Positions 13,201 to 23,639 of a DNA stretch of 64,000 nt are shown piece by piece (positions within the stretch are counted from its first letter, which is position 1; each line of letters begins with the position of its first letter). Under the pieces are notes generated by a model that searched no databases, was not told the origin of the DNA, and was given only the letters and a program-made list of their open reading frames with translations. Location: the NCBI GenBank assembly GCA_944470555.2, contig OX104134.1:73154678-73218677 (forward strand), given 5' to 3'. Position numbers and translations under genes: made by a program. Origin of the DNA: Heterobilharzia americana. Its lineage: Eukaryota; Platyhelminthes; Trematoda; Strigeidida; Schistosomatidae.

Positions 13201-16200
13201 ATATCATCCGAAAAGGCTAAAGTCTTGCAAGAAAAGGTTTTCTTCCTCAGAAAGAGCGGGCCGTTGCAGAAGCTTTTGCACATCTGTTCGTACCCTCCTT
13301 CATTCAATAGGAAAGATGGTGCAGACACCCCACAAACATGGCAAACATTAACGACTCATATAGACATTTTAAGATAATATATGAAGATAAGGCAGAACAC
13401 AACTTCATTTCACCGTATTCCACATGATTTATTCCGAATTTGTTCATGTTCGAATAGTTTCCGGTGTTACTTCACTTAATCATTTTAATCGCTTCAAACA
13501 ATATTGGTTTTGTATTTTTGGGATCAGTGGGAATTTTAATTTAGAAGTAGTATTCATCATGGACTGACATTAGTTGGGGAACCATTCAAAATCTGAGAGC
13601 ACTAAACACCTGTTACGTCCTAGTATGTGACTCCTCAGCAGTACGCACTATGTTGTGAATTGACAGAAGTTTGAAATTGTGAACCACTGGAAACCGACCC
13701 AGTGGCTGAATGGTTAACGTGTTCGCCGTGAAAACCGAAGGTCCTGAGTTCGATCCCTAGCCGTGTCATGGGTGCGTACTACTGAGGAGTCCCATGCTGG
13801 GACGAAACAGCTGTCCAGTGCTCCAATGGTTCCCCAACTAATGTCAGTCCATGATGAATACTACTTCTAAATATTGGTTTTATTTGAACACCTTATCTAA
13901 TCCTGTCACATAACACTTTGCTGATCTACTATTTTCATCAGTTTTACTCGCCTTTTGGAGTTATGTACATTCTACGAACCATTCTATATATTACTTATTC
14001 CATTTTGTTATCATTCGTACTTCAACTGTTATCAAAACTACCATTATCGTTATTATTAATTATTATGCAGGGTTTGCTGTTCGAATATTCATCTATCCAA
14101 AAAAGTAAATTATTCTTTCTCACTCCTGATGACTCACAACTCCACTGTACTTTTCGCAGTCGAACTAAATTTCTCTGACCTATTTTTATTTCATCTTACT
14201 TGCACAACTAAAAAAGCCTATCTGGTCGATTCGCTAATTCACTCACTTGCATTATATTGATCTTTGTTCCATATCAAGATGTAGTTTGATGATTGTAAAG
14301 GTCATCTTCTGTACCAGAACTTGAATATTAGCGTGAAAACCTAATATCCGACTCAAACTCTTGAAAAGGATCTTCACAGCAAGATGGAAACTTTGAGGAA
14401 TAATACAAAATATTTGTTTCTTTTGTTATTTGTTTTAATATACTATGTTAGGATTACAAAAGTAAAAATGGATCTTATGCGATGAATCATATTAACTAGG
14501 TGTACAAGTTTTCCAAACCATCTAGTACATTGTTAGTAAGGAAACGTTCCAGACTAAGTCTTCTCTAGTTCGGATAAATACTCACTGCTACAATTTATTT
14601 TGTTTTCGAAATGTGGAACATACCTGCTTTGTCTAACACAGCAAATCTAATAATATTTTGGCTTCATTCGCCATTCTTCATAATAGGGTATACAAAATCT
14701 TAAATTGTAAGTGCAATCTATTAGAGATGTTTAGCGTAAAACGGATGCGGATTTTTAATTTTTTATGAAAACTCTACATTAACTGTAAAACCTTCATAGT
14801 TTTTTCTCAGTGACAGGTGATTAGAGCTTTCTTAACTCTTAGTATACGCAAGCTGTTGTCGAAATGCCTCAAATGAACGGTTACCTCATGAAATATTACA
14901 AGACCTACAAATTTCAGGAATTTGAAATTGACAATTATGTCAGTAAACGTAATTTGAAATTAAAGCCTGAAATATTTTCATATCTGTAAAGAGAATATCA
15001 AAAGATTTTATTAAAGCCATTTGTTAAACAAATTGTCATAGTCAACGACTAATCTGTCACTCTATGACCCTTCTGACCAGCATGGTTAGTTTCATTATTT
15101 CACAGCATCTAGATATTTATGCAATGTCCATAAGCCCATATTTCTTGCCATTCATCTTAATCCATTTTGACTCAGCAGTATACAATGCAGATTTATCTTT
15201 TGCAGCTTGCATTACTTTTCAATCTCTCAACTACATACATTCTGTTTTACACTACAAAACAACTTCGGGTATATTTTTTATACGATTCCTTTCCTCAATT
15301 GCTTTGCTTAACAAAAAACCACTATGGTATTCAAAATATTCCTGTTAAACAATATTCCTGAACATAACTCGAAATTGGATATTTATTCATTGATATTTTA
15401 TCTCCAACTAAGACTATTTTTATTTATTCTTCAGGTGAAAGAGAAATAAAAGAATTATTTCTTAACAAAACAATTCAGCAATTAGAAGAAAACATGAAGA
15501 TGTACAACCCAGCATCATCACTAACAGTGGAGTGTAGCAAAGCCGGTGATACCGTCGAAAAGAATTCATTTTTACTTCAGGAAAATGATAGCGAAATATC
15601 AGAAGTTCAATCTTCATTTGGTGAGATTCCTGTTAACTCTGTACCCAGCTTTGATAAATCACTTGAAGGCGAACCGAAAGAAAACACCGTTTGCCCAAAT
15701 AAAATTAACTCCACACTTAATCTGGACATTACAAATCAGATTAATATATTCTTGAATTGGACATTTGAGGCAAGTGGTTGGATTCTAAGGAATCCAGGAA
15801 ATCAAATCGTCATTAGCAAACTTTTTAACAAAGCATTTCGTCCACTGGTTGAAAAACTTATTAACTGGGTCTTTCGAATTCCGAATTTCACTAGTTTGCG
15901 CAAGCAAGAACAGGTAAATTTGGATTTATTTTTAAAAGCTAGACAGTTTGATGATAATGCCGTTGGTGACCGATAAGTCTAAGCCATAAGGATGAAAAAT
16001 AACACGCTATTTCATAAACTTCAGATTTTACTCAACTGAGGTTTGAAATCATATATAACTTACAACCCACATTTCGATTAAAATAAAGCTGTTCGCGGCT
16101 ATTTCACTTTCAGTCACTTGATGAGTGAAATTATATTTATTTCGTGGGAACATAATACTTTTTTCTTACTTAAAATATCTATTACACAACTAGGCCCTGG

Positions 16201-19200
16201 TCCCACAATCTCTCAAGATGTCTCCCATTCAAATTATTGTACTTGACAACGATTAAATTTGCAAAAATGGTAATAATCTTCGAGCACATCATTGTAACTC
16301 ACGATGAGATCTGAATTACTGAAATGATGATCCTCAACTATTCATGTCATCTTCCCATCAAATTAAATTCGAAATCTGAAGAATTAATTTTTTTCACTTT
16401 GAAATCTAGGTTCAACTTCAACTCCTTTCTCACCTAAATCAAGTTGTCTTCCTATACCACACTGTCTTGTATAAATACAATGCATTCTAGTAGAAATAAT
16501 CATAAATTTTTCTACTACACTTCAGTTCAATCACAAATGCGTTACAGTTATAACGGCAAGAACTAAGATCTATTCGAAGTGATGGGACCAGAATAAGATC
16601 GCGTTGGAGTCAGATTTAAACATCACTATCTGCTTCAGTTTGATTTGGTGATTTAAGCTTGTCACTGCCTAAATCCCAACATTCGGACCCCATCCTAAAT
16701 GATCACTCACTTCTTTGTAATAAAAGTATGTGACAAGACTAATAGGTGTATTGCAAGGCTGACTACATACGAAAATGATATGGTAATTTTATGCATCCAA
16801 CCATTTTAGTTTTAGTCATGTCCTTCTACAAGGTCATTCTCTACCGTCTTTTACGCTGTCGACCAATCGGAAACTCACCCGTATTGTTACATGTTATTTC
16901 ACGAAGATTTTGATTTTGCTGATTTCATTTTGAAGCATCTGAATGATTTCAAATTTCTTCGAAAGGTCGAATCAATATCAAAACACACCATCTTACTAAC
17001 TTCAATGAAATGAAACCGGAAAAAATAGTTTGACAATATCAGGTTGAAATGGCTACGGACTTTGATTAATTTCCGTCCCACTAATTATTCTCAGGCGATC
17101 AACCGTTGCATATTGTTCAGTTATCAAGATGATTACCTGTAGCACTAATGACCTGGAGCACTTTGTAATGCATCTCAAGATATGAAACCAGGGAACAACT
17201 TACTTAAGGCTGTGCAAACGTCTTGCTGAAAAGGGCTAACAATCACGAAAATCAAGTTAACAGATACCTGACAACTGCATTCAGCTACACCATACTAAAA
17301 AATATACAGGATAGAATTATCAAATACAGATAACCTTATCCAGTTCAGAAAGCAAAGTTTATTTATCATTCATGAAAGTTGAAAAGTATCGGTTTCAACT
17401 GAAAAAAGATAACGGAACTTCCGAGAATATATTAACCTTTTATTCTACAAAATAGTGCAGACCCCTAGAAGTTAGATCAGATGGTCAACTTAGGTAAATA
17501 GATTGAATGAATGTTTTGATGTTGGATATTATGTGCGGTCAAAGTTAAGGTCTCTTGTTTTGCTAAATACTGTGGGTCGATTATTTTTACAACTACGTTT
17601 TTATTGCTACGACAAACGATAATAAACGTAACAGTTTTGAGGCTTTTTTACTGATGCAGAAAATCCAACATTAAACCCACCTCCCATACTATTTAGTTTA
17701 TAATATACAACTTTAGAAGACATTATAACAGCAATGAAAGCAGCTAGCCTAATAAAAACATGTCTACTAATCTAAATAAGTACTTTTTTCACCAACTAAA
17801 AAGCGTTCACAGCAAACTCGTGTTACCCGTGTTATTCAAATACACATTGACCATTTCAGTCGACTGTCAGATATAACATTTCAACTAATTTATACAAAAA
17901 GTATTCGCTGTCACAAATGAAATAAATGAAAACCTTTTTTCACTGTCTTCCTTAAAGCTGCAACCCAAATTTTATAGAAAAAAATTTGCGAAAAGACATA
18001 AAAAACAAGGTCCAAAGCAAACTCGTAGATAATTAGCCAATTTATAAAATGTCTACCTATTAGCCCAGAGTTAAAATCTTCATTAATCCTATTTGAAATT
18101 ACTCGATGAAGTAATTGTAAGTGAAGCAATGATTAAAGCTTATTTTCTCATAGATGTGTTGTAAGCGAAGACAACTGAGTTCTAACCTCCATCAAATGGT
18201 TAATAAATGTGCTGTTTAGCGGGAATAGCTCATGCAACATACTAAACCTCCAGTTCCCCTGACATTGGTTAGTTTTTAACTCATTAGGTTATTTGTATGA
18301 AATATCACCTGTCAATTAGGGTTGAAATCTGATCACTTGTTCATTAAAATCAAGGGTTTACAATTTGCGAAAAGTTAGTCATTTAAAGATAGAAATGAGT
18401 ATAATACTTATTACCAAAATAAAACTCTTTCACTAGCATTCTCATCAAAAAAAATAACTTTTGGTAACTTACGAGGATGGAAGAACAGAAAGATTAAACT
18501 ATTCCAAATTGACTACTGCAATTTCCTCTGACAACTAAAGAGAACTAATGCGTAAACCTACTCAACTACTCACCTACTAAACTGTTACGTTGCAGTTAGG
18601 AAGTGTGACAGATCAAACTCCGATAAGTCTTAAATGATACACGCTGTGTGTGTACAAACAAAGTAGACAAATTCTAACTGATCGTTCACTTCATTTTGTA
18701 TATAAACTAATGACTGTACCTGTTTTACTAACGAATGTAAGGATGCAATATTTTCTCTTCTATTCTTTGTGCCATTCAGAAAATTCTATTCTCTCAGACA
18801 TGGATGAATCTACTACTGCTAATTTGGCTAGAAAGTCAACAACAGTCGCAAATCACATGGAGTCAAGCTATTTCCAAATGTCAGTTCACTGAAGGCTTTT
18901 GTAGCCCACCAATAGAATTATATGAACAATACCAAAGTATTCAGGTAAAAGTGATTTTATACCAAAAAATAATATTTTGCATCTGCAAAAGAAATACGTC
19001 AAACTCTCTTCCCCATACCAGTGAATTCCATGTCGTGAAACAATGATTAATTTTCCGTCAAAACTTTCTGTTCACAATTTACGTTGTGATGCAGTTATGA
19101 GTGAATAATACCTCTTTCTAAATCTGAAGATGTAGTACTTTTCTTTTACGCTAGGCAAAGCAAAGAAAGCAATCTAAACTCGTCTTTCACTGAATCTAAC

Positions 19201-22200
19201 CACACCACTGTTTGGTGCATAAATGCCAAAAGTTAGTGATAGGCTGACTAGGATTTATCGTCCATCTCCTTTTCTTCTTTTGATTTTAAGCCTTCGCACA
19301 TGCACTTACATAACTGTTTGTCAATACCATCTAGAATATTCAAGTAGAAAGAAGAAAAAGGTAAGTAAAGAGTAGAATTCATTTCCAAAGGTGAGGACTA
19401 ATTAAAATATTGGCAATCCCCCATACATTTATTTAGAAATCAAGTATGAACTGTTAGTTTACGAACCAAATTACTCTACAGGAGTTGGCTTCATTTATTT
19501 GATTGTTTAAAGATACATAACGGTGATCAGCACTAGTACAGATCTATGGGATCGTTACAGAATGATGTGAGAAGGAAATTTCAAAACAATATTTATCAAA
19601 TATTCGGAAGTTCCATTTTAGTACGTGCATGAAGTATTTCTCTGTCTTAAACGGAACAACCTGCCTAGTGTTCAATTAGTTGATAATTAATCTCAAATTT
19701 GGTGTAACTGTGACACGACTTATAATGAAGCGTAATGATTAAACAAGCTGTATAGTTATTCCTACATAGTGATCTGAAAAGCCTGGCAGCTACCTGCACA
19801 GTTTTAAGTTATTTTATAAAAATATATAATTTTTTTCATAATATATTTAATAAATATAATTTTACACCTTATATTATTCAATTAATTTAGACCAAAAGCG
19901 TGACTGATGTAAGATTTGAAGTCTCAAGTCGGTAAACTTGTAAATAAAACAAAGGCTTTGGTTGATTTTGAAGGAATTAATAGTTATACAGGTCTATACT
20001 AAGTAAATAAGACAATGGAGCTGCATCTTCACTTAGATTGGATTTCATTTGAACACATCCAAACTAAATTAGAATTCTTCGTTCGTAACAATTTACACTG
20101 AGTACAAAAATGCAATCAAAAGATTATTAGCTCTTACAGTAGGTATTCACCAACAAGGCATTTATGATGAACAAGGGATGTGCACCGTTTCATTTTTAGT
20201 TCAAATCTATGTGATGTCTTATTCTCATTTTTACACGGAAAAAGTGTTGAATTTATATGATAACTAGTTTCCCATTCTGACCACATTTAGAGCAATATCT
20301 TAAAGGTAGATCTTTTCAACCTACTGAATAACATCGATTTAAGTTATTAACGTGAATTCAGGTATATTGGTAGAATACAGTTATAAGCCGTGAAAAAACA
20401 GCCTCTTCCATATCAAATGATAAAGCTGTAATTATTTATTATTACTTGTAATTTCACGTTGCTATGCTGAATCAAACTGAAATACCTCTGTTTACCATCA
20501 CCCACTGGAGTGCAGATACAAATAACTGACGAGTCCTAAATTAGACGAAACACGCGTCCTGGATTCCACTGCTAGCTACGACCGAGTAAGTGAGGAGCTT
20601 GTGAACTACTTCAATCTAAAAGCGAACTTTGGTGATTTTCTGGAAAAGTATAAAATCTAACTCTTTCTTCAGATCGTTGGCCCAATAAAATGTAGACCAT
20701 CTCAAAAGCCTAAATAAAGCACAACGAAGACGATAAATTATGCTCCACCTATTTTATATCGGAGTTCAACTGGTAAACAAGCAGATACTTGGCTGCTATA
20801 AGTCGCTAATGTTGATCATTTTAAGATCCACTAAATAAGTCTTCCCAACACAAAATGTACGAATATAACAGTGAAAATAATAAAATACGAGACATCATAA
20901 CTATAAAATAGAAATAATTTGTCAAGTGAATGAATCATTGTGTAGTCAGTAGGAGACACTGATAAGCTTTGTGTTGCTTTCAGTTGTGGAAAATATTTTA
21001 TGTCCTTATTTCAGATTTTATTCAAGAACCATCACAAAATATACCACAAAAAAATTATATTTAACTTCAAATTCATTGTATCAAAAGTTACGACAACCGA
21101 TATTTTGTGATCTTTTGAGTTATTTACTAGTCATCGTCACCTTTTACTGATAAAAGTTTGTAAATTATGAGCATTAAGCTTAAACAAATTGGTTTGTTAT
21201 CTGTTCGCTTAGTCTCACAGTACAACTTAAACACAACTTTTGCTTTGCGCTACTGCTGTAACACACCAAAGTCTTCAGTCTTTACTGTCAGAGTTAATTA
21301 GCTTATATTCTCCTCATGGATTGTGCAACTGTAAACATTTAATCTGCTTTTGAAAACACTGAGAATTCTACTGATTTAGAACTCAGCTTCCACGGAGAAA
21401 AGGGTTTTAAATTCACTCTGCAAACTTGCTTCATCCAAAGCCAGGTTGAAGACCATGAGAGAAAATACAAATACTTTCCTGTTTAAAGTTTATTCATATC
21501 AGTTTTCCAGGTGTCCCTTATCACATTTTGTTCTGTTTTCATTTTCTGTTTAAATGACTCTTCCGTTCTCGTTATATGGGCAGCCCGATGTCACCGAGTT
21601 GAATTTATTGAAAATGATGCTTCTATTTAGTACTGACATAATAGAAGCACAAATGATTGAAAACATAGACTATATTGAAAAGCAACTTCGACTTCAGTTG
21701 ACTCAGTATGAATGGATTACGCATCCAAATAACATAACAAGGTGAGCAACGTTTTCTTTATGTCATAACTACGACGTAATAATATCGGACATTTTAAGTA
21801 TTTGCTACTTAAAACTGACTACTGCGTATGTTAATACAAACCTAGCATTCTTACACGCAGAATGCAGAGTCAATCCTTCACTGTGTGACAAGTGAAACTG
21901 GTTCGTATATTAGATTACTTTGAAATGTAAATTAGAGCAGAAATACATTTAAATCTGTTTTCGATCAATTTCACTTTTTGGTGCAGATGCTGATACCATG
22001 AACTTCCACTTAGTCTGAAAATAATACTTAAGATGACGTCTCTTGATCTACTTATCAGTTCCCAGTTCAACCTCTTCAAATACAGTTGGTCACAAGGAAG
22101 GACTATACTACAGTAATTACCTAGGAGTAACTTTGATACAATACACTAATTTCAAGAGAGTTTTCACGCAGCAAGTATTTGATTGCGAAATCCTTAATTG

Positions 22201-23639
22201 CACACTTGTGTCCAGAAAGACTTCAACGAAAGACTAAGATTTGAAAATTTCGATTCATTGAAAAAGCAAATTCCAACAGTGAATCTAAGCAAAAGTGACC
22301 AGAAATACTGCCATTTGCCTAAAACAGAATCTCAATGGCACCAAAGCCTACTGAGTTTTCCATTTATCTCGGTTTATTAATACAACACGCTTGATGCTGG
22401 GAAGTTTAATTAAGTGTAACCTCAATTAGTAGAATTTGTTATTATTTATCAAAAATCTGTATATACTACCATGTTTTTGCTAAGGGAATATTTGGCATGG
22501 TGACCAGTCATAAATTACATTAATTTCATGGTAGTAGCAGAGTGAACTCTTAGTTACATTAATGAAAAATTGAATTTCTGTTGTAACAAGAGGTAATTTC
22601 AAATTGACAACAGATAGGAAAACTGAACCATCTCAAAGTAGACATTTCCATCATAATACTCTTAATTCATTAAGGAAAATTCTCATTGGACTAGCAGAAT
22701 AATGTTTTCCACCTCAGGGAGTTCATAGAAATAACGCTCACATAGAGCGTATCATTTTTAATAACCAACACTGCAGCCTGAAATAATAATTGCTTGTTTC
22801 GAAATTTCTAAATGTACTAACCTCATTTGTAAAGGGTAATATAGTATTGTTCCGAAAACAGCAGTTACTACAAAGTAAATTATAATCCTTTTTAGTCAAA
22901 TTTCTTGTCAACCAGTGAAATCCAAGACCTAACTAAATTCGTAAAATGTAGATATGGTAACTAACTTCAACTATCCGGCTAAAAATTGGCAGAGTATAGC
23001 ACATCAGGTAATGTGACAAGTGGTATGAGTAAGACACTACAATTATCCTTCACAAAGATGAATACAGAATAACAAAACTGGAAACCATCTACAAAATTTA
23101 GTAACAAACTTTAAACAATCTAAAAAGCTTCAAGATTTTCATCACCGTCATCATCCAGTTTGAAAGCACTTTTTATTACTATTTTACATCAGTTGAACAA
23201 CTGCTGCATAATAAAAACTCTGTAGACTACAGTTGTGTCCTGTATTTCTTAACCCCAACATGATGATGAGTAAAGTGACCACTCTGGCCTTAAAACTACC
23301 CAGTCAGTTTTCAATATCTTGAATTTCTCTGACCCAATGTCCACTATCCTATGGCAGAAATAGGTACATTTTCAAAACTCCCACAAGCTTATTAGTTGCT
23401 GAGCCTACACTCGCTTTTGTTAGAGACTATACTCGATGTTTAGTATATATTCTCCACTGGCCAACATTAAATTACTAATATATGGTTTTTGTTTTAAATT
23501 TATTGTTGTCACCTGGATACCTACAATATCCCTTTCTTTTAGATGTAGTCAGCTTTTGCTACTGAATACATCAATTCAGAAACTGGATAAAAAGAAAATC
23601 AAGGACAGCTTTTTTCTACAGGAAACTCTTGATTGTTAG
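373..23639 (+). CDS. NR2E3: NR2E-group nuclear receptor (NR2E3/PNR, FAX-1, HR51 type), spliced, 5' partial
   Basis: A nuclear transcription factor with a two-zinc-finger DNA-binding domain and a divergent ligand-binding domain. Seven exons join in frame: 373-1278, 2664-2767, 6754-7929, 15435-15913, 18780-18944, 21584-21741 and 23543-23639. Every junction from exon 1 to exon 7 is GT-AG with matching phase. The P-box region [10 protein letters not shown], with Asn where most receptors have Glu or Asp, and the C-terminal extension [10 protein letters not shown] are diagnostic of the PNR/FAX-1/HR51 clade. Relatives control photoreceptor or neuron identity. The predicted protein exceeds 1,000 residues, against roughly 400 in vertebrate NR2E3; the excess is in the N-terminus and hinge. 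The start codon lies upstream of exon 1. A one-base frame break at 986-990 probably reflects sequence error. No AF-2 helix is encoded. The subfamily is sure; which of the NR2E3-like members it is remains inference. Confidence 0.93.
1279..2663 (+). other. Receptor intron 1
   Basis: 1,385 bases, phase 2, between donor GTGAGA and acceptor tctctacag. It splits the codon for the last Arg of the first finger module (LIY-R). Nothing else is recognised inside it. Confidence 0.9.
2664..2767 (+). CDS. NR2E3: Receptor exon 2: second zinc finger
   Basis: A 104-base exon encoding the second zinc finger: [20 protein letters not shown] followed by [14 protein letters not shown]. Its four zinc-binding cysteines are present, as is the QACRLKKC motif that ends the finger. 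The exon finishes with AAA GAC G at donor GTAAGT, a perfect consensus. The split codon joins to CT in exon 3 to give Ala, producing the clade-typical [11 protein letters not shown]. It is too short to stand out as an open frame by itself. Confidence 0.95.
2768..6753 (+). other. Receptor intron 2
   Basis: 3,986 bases of AT-rich intron, phase 1, from GTAAGT to acceptor tgtacgtttag. It contains a small ATT-rich microsatellite near 3930-3948. Open frames inside it, for example at 4954-5181, show no domain I recognise. Confidence 0.9.
6754..7929 (+). CDS. NR2E3: Receptor exon 3: C-terminal extension and long hinge
   Basis: A single 1,176-base exon (392 codons) that begins with [12 protein letters not shown], the T/A-box extension directly after the zinc fingers, and then runs through a low-complexity Ser/Asn/His/Thr-rich hinge with no recognised domain. 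It has no internal stop in the spliced frame and ends with AAT AAA G at donor GTACGT (phase 1). The whole hinge of vertebrate NR2E3 is much shorter than this one exon. A basic patch around 7083-7140 ([19 protein letters not shown]) could be a nuclear-localisation signal, which is inference. The ATG at 6678 is intronic and is not a real start. Confidence 0.93.
9870..10428 (+). mobile_element. Penelope-like element, left part (connector and start of GIY-YIG)
   Basis: The frame at about 9893-10137 encodes a basic segment ([13 protein letters not shown] content) of the kind between the reverse transcriptase and endonuclease of PLEs. Further on, in shifted frames, [19 protein letters not shown] (about 10266-10323) matches the cysteine-containing GIY-YIG opening of PLE endonucleases, followed by RLTKHK and a segment ending SAIAAH. 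The frame is broken by stops and indels. The left edge is uncertain; no RT catalytic motif is visible. The element continues at 13170 after an inserted RTE. PLEs of this type are known in schistosomes. Confidence 0.75.
10419..10428 (+). repeat. Left copy of target-site duplication around the RTE insertion
   Basis: cgcggctcat here is repeated exactly at 13170-13179. The two copies bracket the RTE-like insertion inside the PLE. Confidence 0.75.
10444..10800 (+). pseudogene. RTE endonuclease remnant
   Basis: APE-like endonuclease portion. It reads YAPTNN..., then [18 protein letters not shown], where active relatives have a GDFN/GDMN motif; the Asp is Asn here (codon aac near 10552). The minus-strand copy at 61.29 kb still has GAC at this place. 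It continues in other frames with segments similar to NDLVIG and DMDFTRH. The N-terminal part of the domain is absent, consistent with 5' truncation. Confidence 0.75.
11747..12420 (+). pseudogene. RTE reverse transcriptase remnant
   Basis: Reverse transcriptase core in at least three frames. Visible blocks are a [24 protein letters not shown] motif (11813 on), [15 protein letters not shown] with a stop after it (12033-12080), then LLQHYGI...[12 protein letters not shown] (12091-12240) and the catalytic box DLDFADD (12318-12338), followed directly by a TAG. The catalytic aspartates are intact, but stop codons and frame shifts exclude a functional product. Confidence 0.85.
13170..13179 (+). repeat. 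Right copy of target-site duplication around the RTE insertion
   Basis: cgcggctcat, identical to 10419-10428. Beyond it the PLE reading resumes. Confidence 0.75.
13170..13380 (+). mobile_element. Penelope-like element, right part (end of GIY-YIG endonuclease)
   Basis: It continues the PLE broken at 10428: after AAH, the frame at 13183 reads [14 protein letters not shown] and on to about 13375, the typical PLE C-terminus with a His-containing SGH motif. The first ten bases repeat 10419-10428. Confidence 0.75.
13541..13655 (-). mobile_element. SINE family B copy, 5'-truncated, with damaged hammerhead
   Basis: On the minus strand it reads gtgcgtactgctgaggagtc, a hammerhead-like core, then the shared 3' tail (ggttccccaactaatgtcag...). 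The second core motif is altered (gtaac in place of gaaac), so the ribozyme is probably inactive. The tRNA-like promoter half is missing. The tail (13541-13584) is the near-perfect inverted complement of 13827-13870. Confidence 0.75.
13686..13872 (+). mobile_element. SINE family B: tRNA-derived promoter, hammerhead ribozyme and 3' tail
   Basis: A short retroposon with a pol III A box like agtggctgaatggttaacg (13701-13719), a B box like gagttcgatccc (13746-13757), a hammerhead ribozyme (13770-13830) and a family-specific tail. Together with the antisense copy at 13541-13655 it forms a palindrome. The sequence aatattggtttt occurs just outside both ends of the pair (about 13500 and 13870) and could be a target-site duplication for the pair as a unit. 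Confidence 0.85.
13770..13830 (+). ncRNA. Hammerhead ribozyme, type I, in SINE family B
   Basis: Core CTGAGGA (13782-13788), stem II GTCCCA/TGGGAC closed by a three-base loop, GAAAC (13804-13808), a minimal stem III with loop AGCT and the cleavage triplet GTC (13813-13815). Stem I pairs the bases before CTGA with cagtgc after the cleavage site, with one A-C mismatch beside the core. All invariant core bases I can check are present, so self-cleavage is plausible. Confidence 0.8.
15435..15913 (+). CDS. NR2E3: Receptor exon 4: hinge end and LBD helix 3
   Basis: A 479-base exon after acceptor tattcttcag. It opens with the split Gly codon and [10 protein letters not shown] and ends at [14 protein letters not shown] before donor GTAAAT (phase 0). 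The first two thirds are disordered, acidic hinge. The end, from about [14 protein letters not shown], is the beginning of the ligand-binding domain; [16 protein letters not shown] occupies the place of the family signature (W-A-K-x-x-P-x-F-x-x-L-x-x-x-D-Q). The Asp of DQ is Glu. The ATG at 15494 is internal. Confidence 0.92.
15914..18779 (+). other. Receptor intron 4
   Basis: 2,866 bases, phase 0, GTAAAT to gtgccattcag. No repeat or gene is recognised. Confidence 0.9.
18780..18944 (+). CDS. NR2E3: Receptor exon 5: LBD helices 4-6
   Basis: A 165-base, 55-codon exon in phase 0 on both sides. It encodes [20 protein letters not shown] followed by QQSQITW, which lines up with the LLEEAWSELFLLGAIQWS stretch of NR2E receptors: the Trp and the Leu-rich run are kept, other positions have diverged. 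It ends [11 protein letters not shown] at donor GTAAAA. The frame that opens with ATG at 18650 is a different frame and is not coding. Confidence 0.92.
18945..21583 (+). other. Receptor intron 5
   Basis: 2,639 bases, phase 0, GTAAAA to atatgggcag. It contains an Sm-alpha hammerhead relic near 20500-20600 in sense orientation; the remainder shows nothing recognisable. Confidence 0.9.
20490..20600 (+). mobile_element. Sm-alpha-like SINE fragment with hammerhead core
   Basis: The core CTGACGA (20526-20532), GAAAC (20547-20551), and the cleavage triplet GTC (20556-20558) followed by CTGGATTCCACTGCTAGC are an almost exact match to the known schistosome satellite ribozyme. Stem II has one mismatch (A opposite C). 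The 5' strand of stem I has decayed, so cleavage would be weak. The pol III promoter half is not recognisable. Confidence 0.85.
21584..21741 (+). CDS. NR2E3: Receptor exon 6: LBD helices 8-9
   Basis: A 158-base exon after acceptor gggcag. It encodes [20 protein letters not shown], matching the helix 8 pattern of NR2 receptors (E-x-x-x-L-K-x-x-x-L-F), then [20 protein letters not shown] for helix 9. It ends in a split Arg codon at donor GTGAGC (phase 2). The ATG at 21554 is intronic. Confidence 0.93.
21742..23542 (+). other. Receptor intron 6
   Basis: 1,801 bases, phase 2, GTGAGC to acceptor ccctttcttttag. Nothing else is recognised. Confidence 0.88.
23543..23639 (+). CDS. NR2E3: Receptor exon 7: LBD helix 10/11 and stop
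   Basis: A 97-base terminal exon. The first base completes AGA (Arg), and the frame reads [20 protein letters not shown] followed by [11 protein letters not shown] and TAG. This matches the R-F-G-x-L-L-L-x-L-P-x-L-R...L-F-F segment of helix 10/11 in NR2E receptors. It stops about 15 residues before the place where the AF-2 helix normally lies, and no GT donor near the end would permit another exon in this frame. Phase and homology agree, so the assignment is firm despite the short length. Confidence 0.88.

Larger units (their letters stand above)
7930..15434 (+). other. Receptor intron 3, transposon-rich
   Basis: 7,505 bases, phase 1, GTACGT to tattcttcag. Nearly half is repeats: a PLE fragment interrupted by an RTE-like element (about 9870-13380) and an inverted SINE pair (13541-13872), annotated separately. 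The parts at 7930-9870 and 13873-15434 show nothing recognisable. Confidence 0.9.

Noticed and set aside
13701..13757. tRNA gene
   Set aside because: A and B boxes are present, but there is no foldable acceptor stem and anticodon arm; it is the promoter head of a SINE.
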